From contig NZ_JARXYP010000002.1 of the NCBI RefSeq assembly GCF_029893805.1, positions 6,386,001 through 6,450,000 of the forward strand: a stretch of 64,000 nt of DNA, given 5' to 3'. The stretch is from Streptomyces sp. SAI-135. Its GTDB lineage: Bacteria; Actinomycetota; Actinomycetes; Streptomycetales; Streptomycetaceae. The notes beneath the pieces are model-generated. The model worked only from the letters and a program-made list of their open reading frames with translations, did not search any database and was not told the DNA's origin. Shown in pieces: positions 23,876 through 34,297 of the stretch. The first letter of the stretch is position 1. Every line of letters starts with the position of its first letter. The position numbers were made by a program, and so were the translations under genes.

Positions 23876-25090
23876 ATGCACAGCAGGAAACGCCTCGCCG
23901 CCGCGCTCCTGGCGGCCCTCGCCACCGCGGCACTCACGGGCCCCGCGGCGGGCGCCGCGCCCAGGGCCCCGTACACCGAGCCGGTCAGCGTCACCCCGGA
24001 GGGAAAGGCGGGCAACGGCGTCACGCGCACCGCGGTCATCAGCCGCAACGGCCGCCACATCGCCCTGACATCGGACGCAGAGGACCTGGACCCCGAGGTG
24101 GCGCACGGCGGGATGTACGTGCGCGACCCGCACACCGGCAAGCTCCGCTTCGCGGGCTTCGGCGGCCTGGTGGCGGTCCTGGACGACGGCCGCCACGTCT
24201 ACGCCGAGTACGGCCCCGACTCCTCGGAGGTGTGGATCGCCGACATCGACACGGGCAGGCGGACCGGGTTCGGCATCGAGGTCCCCGAGGGCTTCACCGG
24301 GCAGCCCGCCCAGATCTCCGTCAGCCCCGACGGCCGCTACGCCGTCTACACGCTCCAGGACAGCGCCGACCACACCAGCGTGGTCTTCCTGCGCGACCGC
24401 ATCAAGGGCACCACCGAGCGCATCAGCCACCCCAGGCCCACCTGGGAGCCGCGCAACGCCTTCCAGCCGACGGTCAGCGACGACGGACGCCGGATCGTCT
24501 ACGCGTACGCCTACGCCAACGGCCCGCGCGGCGACGACTGGGGCGACGTCTGGATGTACGACCGCAGCACGGGCCGGCACACCCAGATCGACCGCTCCTA
24601 CGACGGCTCGGGGACCGAGAAGGAGTCGCTGAACCCGTCCATCAGCGGCGACGGCGGCACCGTCGTCTTCGAGTCCCGGGACACCCACCTGGTCCCCGAC
24701 GACACCGACGCGAGCTGGAACGTGTTCGTGCACACCCTCCGCACCGGCACCAACCAGCGCATCCACGGCACCCAGGGCGGCCCCGGCGAGGTCTCCACCC
24801 GGGGTGCGGCGATCAGCGCCGACGGCCGCTGGCTCACCTTCACGTCGGAGGTGACCGAGCCCGGCAGCCGGTACGGCAAGGAGTACCCCGTCTATCTGCG
24901 GGACCTGAGGAAGGGCACCACCACCCTCGTCACCCCCGACACCACCGGCGGCACCGCGACCGCCGACGTCCTGCCGGGCCGGATCGCCGACGGGGCCCGC
25001 CGGATCCTCTTCCAGTCCTCCGATCCCGCCCTGATCCCGGCCGGCGACACCAACGACGGCACCGACGTGTTCGTACGACACCTCCGATGA
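23876..25090 (+). CDS. Secreted PD40/TolB-like beta-propeller protein B
   Basis: 404 aa. An ATG at 23846 overlaps the previous stop, but the ATG at 23876 has GGGGGAA upstream and opens a proper signal peptide (MHSRKRLAAALLAALATAAL, cleavage near GAA/AP), so it is preferred. Blades: SRNGRHIALTSDAEDL, SPDGRYAVYTLQ, SDDGRRIVYAYAY, SGDGGTVVFESRDTHLVPDD, SADGRWLTFTSE, and a final ILFQSSDPALIPAGDTNDGT then DVFVRHLR. The ending matches that of its neighbour (DVFLRTLQ), so the pair arose by duplication; this copy has about one propeller. Function unknown. Confidence 0.8.
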   Translation: MHSRKRLAAALLAALATAALTGPAAGAAPRAPYTEPVSVTPEGKAGNGVTRTAVISRNGRHIALTSDAEDLDPEVAHGGMYVRDPHTGKLRFAGFGGLVAVLDDGRHVYAEYGPDSSEVWIADIDTGRRTGFGIEVPEGFTGQPAQISVSPDGRYAVYTLQDSADHTSVVFLRDRIKGTTERISHPRPTWEPRNAFQPTVSDDGRRIVYAYAYANGPRGDDWGDVWMYDRSTGRHTQIDRSYDGSGTEKESLNPSISGDGGTVVFESRDTHLVPDDTDASWNVFVHTLRTGTNQRIHGTQGGPGEVSTRGAAISADGRWLTFTSEVTEPGSRYGKEYPVYLRDLRKGTTTLVTPDTTGGTATADVLPGRIADGARRILFQSSDPALIPAGDTNDGTDVFVRHLR

Positions 25091-25123
25091 GCTGCGCAGT
25101 GCTCGCATCCTGAGACGGAGGGT

Positions 25124-25162
25124 GAGCACGGGGGTGGTCTGTGCCAGACTTCCCCCGTGCTC
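25124..25162. terminator. Long two-part hairpin after the propeller operon
   Basis: GAGCACGGGGG (25124-25134) pairs perfectly with CCCCCGTGCTC (25152-25162); the loop itself holds GGTCTG/CAGAC around TGC. It lies 33 bp after the propeller stop and 9 bp before the cimA leader peptide. There is no T-tract, so a terminator is likely but an operator role cannot be excluded. Confidence 0.5.
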
Positions 25163-25171
25163 TCGTTCGCC

Positions 25172-25207
25172 ATGATTATTGGCAGCAGGCGCGCCGGTCC
25201 GCAGTGA
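25172..25207 (+). CDS. Putative cimA leader peptide with two Ile codons
   Basis: ATG-ATT-ATT-GGC-AGC-AGG-CGC-GCC-GGT-CCG-CAG-TGA gives MIIGSRRAGPQ. ATT is a rare Ile codon in this genome, so two in a row right after the start are notable. CimA feeds isoleucine synthesis, so ribosome stalling at these codons would report Ile shortage. A hairpin with a T-tract follows at 25263-25287, before cimA. No clear ribosome site precedes the ATG; it may be leaderless. This is a reading by eye, not confirmed by structure calculation. Confidence 0.5.
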   Translation: MIIGSRRAGPQ

Positions 25208-25262
25208 CCGCCACGTACGACCAGGTACGGGTGGACACCGTCGTCCTCGACCCGCGCGCAGA

Positions 25263-25287
25263 CCTCTCGCACCCGCGAGGGGTTTTT
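25263..25287 (+). terminator. Candidate attenuator terminator in the cimA leader
   Basis: CCTCTCGC (25263-25270), loop ACCC, GCGAGGGG (25275-25282) form an 8-bp stem with one G-U pair, followed by TTTTTCGCTTTTTC. It lies 55 bp after the leader stop codon and 113 bp before the cimA ATG, so transcription must pass it to reach cimA. Confidence 0.55.
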
Positions 25288-25400
25288 CGCTTTTTCTGGC
25301 CCACCCGCAGCCGGAGGCGAGAGCGCGAGGGAGTATGTGGGGGCGGTGGAGCCGGTCATTCCGGTACGACCGAGATCCAATCCTCAGGAGCCTTGAGACC

Positions 25401-27005
25401 ATGACCGCAACCAGCGAGCTCGACGATCAGTTCCACGTCTTCGACACCACCCTGCGCGACGGCGCCCAGCGGGAGGGCATCAACCTCACCGTCGCGGACA
25501 AGCTGGCCATCGCACGGCACCTGGACGACTTCGGCGTGGGCTTCATCGAGGGCGGCTGGCCCGGCGCCAACCCGCGGGACACCGAGTTCTTCGCCCGCGC
25601 CCGCGAGGAGATCGACTTCAAGCACGCCCAGCTCGTCGCCTTCGGCGCGACCCGCCGGGCCGGGGCCAAGGCCTCCGAGGACCCGCAGGTCAAGGCCCTC
25701 CTCGACTCCGGTGCCGAGGTGATCACCCTGGTCGCCAAGTCGCATGACCGGCATGTCGAGCTGGCCCTGCGGACCACCCTGGACGAGAACCTGGAGATGG
25801 TCCGCGACACGGTCTCCTTCCTCAGGGAGCAGGGCCGCCGCGTCTTCGTCGACTGCGAGCACTTCTTCGACGGCTACCGCGCCAACCCGGAGTACGCCAA
25901 GGCCGTCGTACGGGCGGCCTCGGAGGCCGGCGCCGCGGTCGTCATCCTCTGCGACACCAACGGCGGCATGCTCCCCGCCCAGGTCCAGGCCGTCGTCGCC
26001 ACCGTCCTCGCCGACACCGGCGCCCGTCTCGGCATCCACGCCCAGGACGACACGGGCTGCGCGGTCGCCAACACGCTGGCCGCCGTGGACGCGGGCGCGA
26101 CCCACGTGCAGTGCACGGCGAACGGCTACGGCGAGCGGGTCGGCAACGCCAACCTGTTCCCGGTGGTCGCGGCCCTGGAGCTGAAGTACGGCAAGAAGGT
26201 CCTCCCCGACGGCAGGCTCCGCGAGATGACGAGGATCTCGCACGCCATCGCCGAGGTCGTCAACCTCACCCCCTCCACCCACCAGCCCTACGTCGGCGTC
26301 TCGGCCTTCGCCCACAAGGCAGGGCTGCACGCCTCGGCGATCAAGGTCGACCCCGACCTGTACCAGCACATCGACCCCGAGCAGGTCGGCAACACCATGC
26401 GGATGCTGGTCTCCGACATGGCGGGCCGCGCCTCGATCGAGCTCAAGGGCAAGGAACTCGGCATCGACCTCGGCGGCGACCGCGCGCTGGTCGGCCGGGT
26501 CGTCGAACGGGTCAAGGAGCGCGAGCTCAAGGGCTACACGTACGAGGCGGCGGACGCCTCCTTCGAACTCCTCCTGCGCGCCGAGGTCCAGGGCAAGCCC
26601 CTCAAGTACTTCGCCGTCGAGTCCTGGCGGGCGATCGTCGAGGACCGCCCCGACGGCTCCCACGCCAACGAGGCCACGGTGAAGCTCTTCGCCAAGGGCG
26701 AGCGCATCGTCGCCACGGCGGAGGGCAACGGCCCCGTCAACGCCCTGGACCGGGCCCTGCGTGTGGCGTTGGAGAAGATCTACCCCCAGCTCGCCAAGCT
26801 CGACCTCGTCGACTACAAGGTCCGCATCCTCGAAGGCGTCCACGGCACCCAGTCCACCACCCGCGTCCTGATCTCCACGTCCGACGGCTCGGGCGAGTGG
26901 TCGACGGTCGGCGTCGCCGAGAACGTGATCGCGGCCTCGTGGCAGGCCCTGGAGGACGCGTACACCTACGGCCTGCTGCGCGCGGGCGTCGAACCGGCCG
27001 AGTAG
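25401..27005 (+). CDS. cimA: (R)-citramalate synthase
   Basis: 534 aa; AGGAG lies 10 nt before the ATG. It condenses pyruvate with acetyl-CoA to citramalate, the threonine-independent entry to isoleucine. It has the HMGL-like TIM barrel (FDTTLRDGAQREGINLT with the metal Asp, IEGGWPGANPRD, HAQDDTGCAVANTLAAVDAG, HVQCTANGYGERVGNANL) and the C-terminal LeuA dimer/regulatory domain (~400-534). Length and the GWPGxNPxD motif place it with the CimA/LeuA2 group rather than LeuA proper. Its leader has an apparent Ile attenuator (25172-25287). LeuB, LeuC and LeuD, also in this window, act downstream in the same pathway. Confidence 0.92.
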   Translation: MTATSELDDQFHVFDTTLRDGAQREGINLTVADKLAIARHLDDFGVGFIEGGWPGANPRDTEFFARAREEIDFKHAQLVAFGATRRAGAKASEDPQVKALLDSGAEVITLVAKSHDRHVELALRTTLDENLEMVRDTVSFLREQGRRVFVDCEHFFDGYRANPEYAKAVVRAASEAGAAVVILCDTNGGMLPAQVQAVVATVLADTGARLGIHAQDDTGCAVANTLAAVDAGATHVQCTANGYGERVGNANLFPVVAALELKYGKKVLPDGRLREMTRISHAIAEVVNLTPSTHQPYVGVSAFAHKAGLHASAIKVDPDLYQHIDPEQVGNTMRMLVSDMAGRASIELKGKELGIDLGGDRALVGRVVERVKERELKGYTYEAADASFELLLRAEVQGKPLKYFAVESWRAIVEDRPDGSHANEATVKLFAKGERIVATAEGNGPVNALDRALRVALEKIYPQLAKLDLVDYKVRILEGVHGTQSTTRVLISTSDGSGEWSTVGVAENVIAASWQALEDAYTYGLLRAGVEPAE

Positions 27006-27015
27006 CCCTCAGCAG

Positions 27016-27052
27016 GAGCCCTCGGCGAACTCACCGGCCTCGCCGAGGGCTC
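27016..27052 (+). terminator. Intrinsic terminator after cimA
   Basis: Perfect 13-bp stem GAGCCCTCGGCGA (27016-27028) with TCGCCGAGGGCTC (27040-27052), 11-nt loop, 10 bp after the cimA stop. No strong T-tract. Confidence 0.7.
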
Positions 27053-27147
27053 ATGGCCGACGGACGTCTTGACGGACCCGCGAGCCCTCAGTTCACTCAC
27101 GCCGTGAGGTAAGTCCTGTGTGAACCCTGAGAGCCGAGGGAAGGTCC

Positions 27148-30159
<3,012 letters not shown>

Positions 30160-30207
30160 GGGCGGCCGGGCAGGTCTCTTCCGGGAGGCTTCGGGTAGCG
30201 TCGAAGT

Positions 30208-31590
30208 ATGAAGGCCACCGCGCAGGCCGTAGTACGGACCCGAAGCCTTCCGGGGCTGCTGTTCGCCCTGGTGCTCATGGCCCTGGCCGCCCTGGCGGGG
30301 ACCGCCCCGCCCGCGTCGGCCACCACGGCCGCCACCAGCGTCTCGGAGATCGGCCAGGCCCTCCGCGAGAGCCCGGTCTACGTCGATCCGGCCGCCGCGG
30401 CCCAGCTGTCCGCCAAGGACGCGGACGCCCTGGCGGACCGGATCACGAAGGCGGACAAGCCGCTGTTCGTGGCGGTGCTGCCCGCCGACTACCCGAAGAA
30501 GGACCTGTTCACCAAGTTGCGCACGGCGACCGGCGTCACCGGCGTCTACGCGGTCCGGCTCGGCGACGCCTTCGACGCCCGTGCCGACTCCTCGGTCCTG
30601 CCGAAGGCGGCCGTACGCAATCTGGTGACCACCGTCGGGGGCGAGGACACCCGCACCCAGCTGACCGACTTCACCGCCGCCGCGCTCACCAACATGGGCG
30701 GCTCGGCCCCCTCGACCTGGCGCTCCGCGGACGACGGCGACGGGGTGTCGGGCACGGCACTGATCACGGTCGGCGCGGTGCTCGTGGCCGGAGGGGTGGG
30801 CGCGTACACGCTGGTGCGGCGCAACCGGCGCCGGCACGCGGAGGAGCAGCGGGCCGCGCTGGAGAAGCTGCGGGTGGTCGTGGACGAGGACATCACGGCC
30901 TTCGGCGAGGAACTGGACCGGCTGGACTTCCACCCCGCCGAAGCGGGCGCCGACGACGCGATGCGGGCGGACTACGAGCGGGCGCTGGACGCGTACGAGC
31001 AGGCGAAGTCCTTCATGGCGGCGGCCACCCGACCCGAGGACGTACGGGCCGTCACCCAGGCCCTGGAGGACGGCCGCTTCTCCCTGGCCCAGCTCGCCGC
31101 GCGCCGCGAGGGCCGGCCGCTGCCCGAGCGCCGGGTCCCCTGCTTCTTCGACCCCCGCCACGGCCCCTCCGTCACCGACGCCACCTGGACACCGCCCGGC
31201 GGTGCCCCGCGCGAGGTCCCGGTCTGCGCCGCGGACGCCACCCGCCTGGCCGACGGCCGCGACCCGGTGATGCGCGAGGTCGACACCGACCGGGGCCGCC
31301 GCCCCTACTGGGACGCGGGCCCGGCCTACGGCCCCTGGGCCAGCGGCTACTTCGGCGGCGGCCTCCTGCCCGGCCTCCTGGTGGGCACGGTCCTCGGCAG
31401 CATGATGGCCACGCCCGCCTACGCGGCCGACTACGGCTCCGGTTACGGCGACTTCGGCGGCGGCTACGAGGGCGGCGACCTGTCCGGCTCGGACTTCGGC
31501 TCCGGCGACTTCGGCGACTTCGGAGGCGGCGACTTCGGGGGCGGCGGCGACTTCGGGGGCGGCGGCGATTTCGGCGGGGGCGGTTTCTGA
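30208..31590 (+). CDS. Membrane protein with extracytoplasmic N-domain and Gly-Asp-Phe repeat tail
   Basis: 460 aa. TAGCGT at 30196-30201, 6 nt before the ATG, suggests a leaderless mRNA. A signal peptide or anchor (SLPGLLFALVLMALAALAGT) is followed by a ~130-residue extracytoplasmic domain (IGQALRESPVYVDPAAAAQL then PLFVAVLPADYP), reminiscent of the DUF6676/Rv1476-like or TPM-like domains. One transmembrane helix lies near residues 183-205 (GTALITVGAVLVAGGVGAY), then a charged coiled-coil-like cytoplasmic part. The tail from ~405 is a repeat of GDFGGG/GGYEGG units ending DFGGGGF, as in proteins whose Gly-rich ends mediate clustering. Function unknown. Confidence 0.75.
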   Translation: MKATAQAVVRTRSLPGLLFALVLMALAALAGTAPPASATTAATSVSEIGQALRESPVYVDPAAAAQLSAKDADALADRITKADKPLFVAVLPADYPKKDLFTKLRTATGVTGVYAVRLGDAFDARADSSVLPKAAVRNLVTTVGGEDTRTQLTDFTAAALTNMGGSAPSTWRSADDGDGVSGTALITVGAVLVAGGVGAYTLVRRNRRRHAEEQRAALEKLRVVVDEDITAFGEELDRLDFHPAEAGADDAMRADYERALDAYEQAKSFMAAATRPEDVRAVTQALEDGRFSLAQLAARREGRPLPERRVPCFFDPRHGPSVTDATWTPPGGAPREVPVCAADATRLADGRDPVMREVDTDRGRRPYWDAGPAYGPWASGYFGGGLLPGLLVGTVLGSMMATPAYAADYGSGYGDFGGGYEGGDLSGSDFGSGDFGDFGGGDFGGGGDFGGGGDFGGGGF

Positions 31591-31605
31591 AGCCTGCCTC
31601 TAATC

Positions 31606-31735
31606 TCAGCCCCTCCGGCCTCTGCATGTCAGCCCCTCCGCGTTCGATCTCAGCCCCTCCGGCGTTTGAGGAGCGGGGCCCGGGGGCAGCGCCCCCGAAT
31701 CGGGGGGCGAGGGGGGCAGCGCCCCCTGGGGACGG
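31606..31735. repeat. Dispersed Streptomyces intergenic repeat (CAGCCCCTCC / GTTTGAGGAG type)
   Basis: TCAGCCCCTCC occurs at 31606, 31629 and 31650 (spacing 23 and 21). The last copy reads into GGCGTTTGAGGAGCGGGGCC and a run of GGGGGCAGCGCCCCC hairpins (31683-31697 and again near 31714-31727). This string is familiar as a very common intergenic element in streptomycetes. It may also terminate transcription between the two convergent genes. Confidence 0.6.
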
Positions 31736-31822
31736 GACGGGTAGGGGCGGCGGGGGCGAGAACCGCGGGCCCGGCACCCGACGCACCGGACCCGCGGAAC
31801 ACCGCACCGAAACCCCGTCACC

Positions 31823-32605
31823 TCACAGGGACGCCGCCGCAGAAGCGATGGCCGAGGCGAACGTGGACACCTCGGTGTACACCCCGGGCGCGTTGGGCCG
31901 CGCGCACCCTATGCCCCAGCTCACGATGCCCACCTGCACCCACGCGTTCGCCGAGTCCCGCCGGAACATCGGCCCACCGGAGTCCCCCTGGCAGGTGTCG
32001 ACCCCGCCCGAGGAGTACCCCGCACAGATCTCCTCGTTGGCGATGAGCCCGCTGTACCCGCTGTACGCCCGGCAGGTCGCGTCGCTCACGAACGGCACGG
32101 TGGCCTTCAGCAGGTACCGCTGCTGAGCCCCGCCCTCGGTGGCCGCACCCCACCCGGCGACCGTGAAGGTCCCGGTGTTGTACTGCGTCGTCGTCGCGAT
32201 CTTCAGCGTGGGCAGGTTGATCGGCGAGGCGAGCTTGATGAGGGCCCAGTCCTTGCCGTCCCCGTTGTACCCGGGGGCCCGGTAGACGTACGTGGACCGC
32301 ACCTGCACCCGCCCGGTGCTGGACTGGAGGTCGACGACACCCGCGGTCGCGGTGATGCCGGTGTTCGCCCCGGTGCCGTTCACACAGTGCGCGGCGGTGA
32401 GCACGATCTGCTGGGTGTAGAGCGCCCCGCCGCAGCCCATGGACAGCCGGACCATGAACGGGAACTCGCCCTGTGCGGCACGGCTGCCGCCGACGACGGG
32501 CGAGGGCGCGGCCTGGGCGGCCGACACGGGTTGGAGGCTGGCGATCGCGAGCGCGGCGGCTCCGACCGCCAGACATCTCTTGACGGCAGTGAGGAGTTTC
32601 TTCAC
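31823..32605 (-). CDS. sprT: Secreted trypsin-like serine protease (S1)
   Basis: 260 aa, closely similar to Streptomyces griseus trypsin as I know its sequence. A Sec signal (~1-32) and a very short propeptide (APSP) precede the mature start VVGGSRAAQGEFPFMVRLSM (Val37). Catalytic triad: His73 in LTAAHC, Asp119 in DWALIKL, Ser209 in CQGDSGGPMF. Asp203, six residues before the serine, gives Arg/Lys specificity. Three disulfide cysteine pairs look intact. It is probably expressed late and acts in extracellular protein breakdown or mycelial turnover. It converges on the repeat region at 31606-31735. Confidence 0.95.
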   Translation of the reverse strand: MKKLLTAVKRCLAVGAAALAIASLQPVSAAQAAPSPVVGGSRAAQGEFPFMVRLSMGCGGALYTQQIVLTAAHCVNGTGANTGITATAGVVDLQSSTGRVQVRSTYVYRAPGYNGDGKDWALIKLASPINLPTLKIATTTQYNTGTFTVAGWGAATEGGAQQRYLLKATVPFVSDATCRAYSGYSGLIANEEICAGYSSGGVDTCQGDSGGPMFRRDSANAWVQVGIVSWGIGCARPNAPGVYTEVSTFASAIASAAASL

Positions 32606-32774
32606 GGGATGCCTCTTCCAGGTGGGGGGTGGCTATGACGGGTTCATGCCATGCCTGGGCATCAAAAGGTCCGCCCAAGGTCCTGACATGGGCCGGTCAA
32701 ATCTGTTGATGGATTATGGGAATCCTGTGAACTCCCGCACAAGGGGCGCGATTCAGCCGCCGACCGCGTGCCGT

Positions 32775-34043
32775 TCAGGACACCCGGCGGGCAACGGCAG
32801 GGCCGGCGGTCTTCGCCGTGCACCGGAACCAGCCCGCCAGGACCAGCGGCAGCACCAGGTAACCGAAGCGGGTCGCCGGGATCAGGCAGATGGCGAGACC
32901 CAGGCCGGCCGCCAGCCGGTCCGCCGCCGCACGGACGGTACGGGGCGGCCGTATCAGCAACGAGACCGTCACCCCCAGCGCCGCCGCCACGAGCGCGCCC
33001 GTCGCCAGAGCGGCACCGCCCGGCACGTGCACGGCCAGCAGATGGCCCGGCAGCGGACTGGCCGCCGGTGAGCGGACACCCCCCTCGCCGAGCGGGAAGA
33101 GCACCACGTGCTCGACGAAGGCGTGCGGGTCGGCCAGGGCGACGGGCACGACGGCCGCGACCGCCACGGACAGCGCGACCAGAGCCGCCCGCAGCGCCGT
33201 GCGGCGGCTCGCCGTGACCGCGAGCAGGACCAGCCCCACCGGCAGCAGCGGCCACGCCGTCCACTTCAGCGCGGCCGCCGCGCCCATCGCCACCCCGGCC
33301 GCCGTTCCCGAGCCGCCCCGGCCCGCCAGCGCCAGCCCCAGGCACATCAGCCCGACCACCGGCAGGTCCACCCCGCCGACGGCCAGCGGCAGCGCCACCG
33401 CGGGGAAACCGGCGAGCAGCGACACCGCGCGCACCGGCGCCGGACCGCCCGGGCTCCCGGCCGGTCGCCGCCCGGCGAGGACCATGCAGCCCAGGAAGGC
33501 GAGGCAGAACCAGACGCGGGCGTCGGCGAGCGGACTGGCGCCGAGGAGAGCGCGCGGGACACCGAAGAGCGCCATGCCGGGCAGATACGGGTCGTAGTCC
33601 ACGGTGTGGGAGGGATGCGGCAGATAGGGGCTGCCCGTGTGCAGCAGCAGCTCGCCCGAACGCTCGACGACACCGACCTCCGACTGGGCCGCGCCCGCGA
33701 CGACGAGGACCACCAGCGGCACCAGCACCGCGCCGAGCAGCGCGGCCCACGCCCCGGCCCGGCTCCCGGCACGCGGGTCCCGGGCGGAGAGCAACGCCGC
33801 CGTGCCGTAGCCGACCGCCGCGCAGATGCCCCAGACCCGGTGCGGGCCGAGTCCCGTCGTCGTCGCCAGGAGCACGGCGAATCCCGCGCACCCGAGCCAG
33901 TAGGCCCAGGCCCGGCGCGCGAGGGGGAAGCGGTGCCGCCCGGCAGGCGCGAGCGGGGTGCCCTGCCCGAGGTGTCCCACCCCCGTGAGGACACCTCGGG
34001 CCGTGCGCGAGGGCGGTGTCGCCGCCCCGTCCGTGAGGGTCAT
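32775..34043 (-). CDS. Polytopic membrane protein, GT87/DUF2029-like mannosyltransferase
   Basis: 422 aa from the ATG at 34043. Around ten hydrophobic helices are visible. The first large extracellular loop holds TVDYDPYLPGMALFGVP, resembling the DxxxYxPP-like loop of alpha-(1,2) mannosyltransferases (GT87). A later segment AAALKWTAWPLLPVGLVLLA fits the conserved K..P motif of the family. Such enzymes use polyprenyl-phosphate mannose to build glycolipids or glycans at the membrane. The N-terminal 40 residues are cytoplasmic and Arg-rich. Assignment to the family is from overall look, so the substrate is not predicted. Confidence 0.7.
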   Translation of the reverse strand: MTLTDGAATPPSRTARGVLTGVGHLGQGTPLAPAGRHRFPLARRAWAYWLGCAGFAVLLATTTGLGPHRVWGICAAVGYGTAALLSARDPRAGSRAGAWAALLGAVLVPLVVLVVAGAAQSEVGVVERSGELLLHTGSPYLPHPSHTVDYDPYLPGMALFGVPRALLGASPLADARVWFCLAFLGCMVLAGRRPAGSPGGPAPVRAVSLLAGFPAVALPLAVGGVDLPVVGLMCLGLALAGRGGSGTAAGVAMGAAAALKWTAWPLLPVGLVLLAVTASRRTALRAALVALSVAVAAVVPVALADPHAFVEHVVLFPLGEGGVRSPAASPLPGHLLAVHVPGGAALATGALVAAALGVTVSLLIRPPRTVRAAADRLAAGLGLAICLIPATRFGYLVLPLVLAGWFRCTAKTAGPAVARRVS

Positions 34044-34297
34044 GTCGTCTCTCGTGGTGTCGGTGCGCGGGGACCGCCCGCCGCGGTACCGGCCCCCGGA
34101 GCGAGGCCCTTGACCACGAGTCCAGCGCTCGGCGCGTTGTTCAGCAGCCACCGCACGCCACTGTGAACAAAACAAAGTGCCTGGTGGCGGGCGCGGCGGA
34201 ACCTTGCGGGCGGTCCGGAGGGTTCCTTAGGGTGGCGGCGGCGGACAGGCGTCCACGACACGGGGACGCGGGCGGACACGGGGGAGACGGAAGACAC

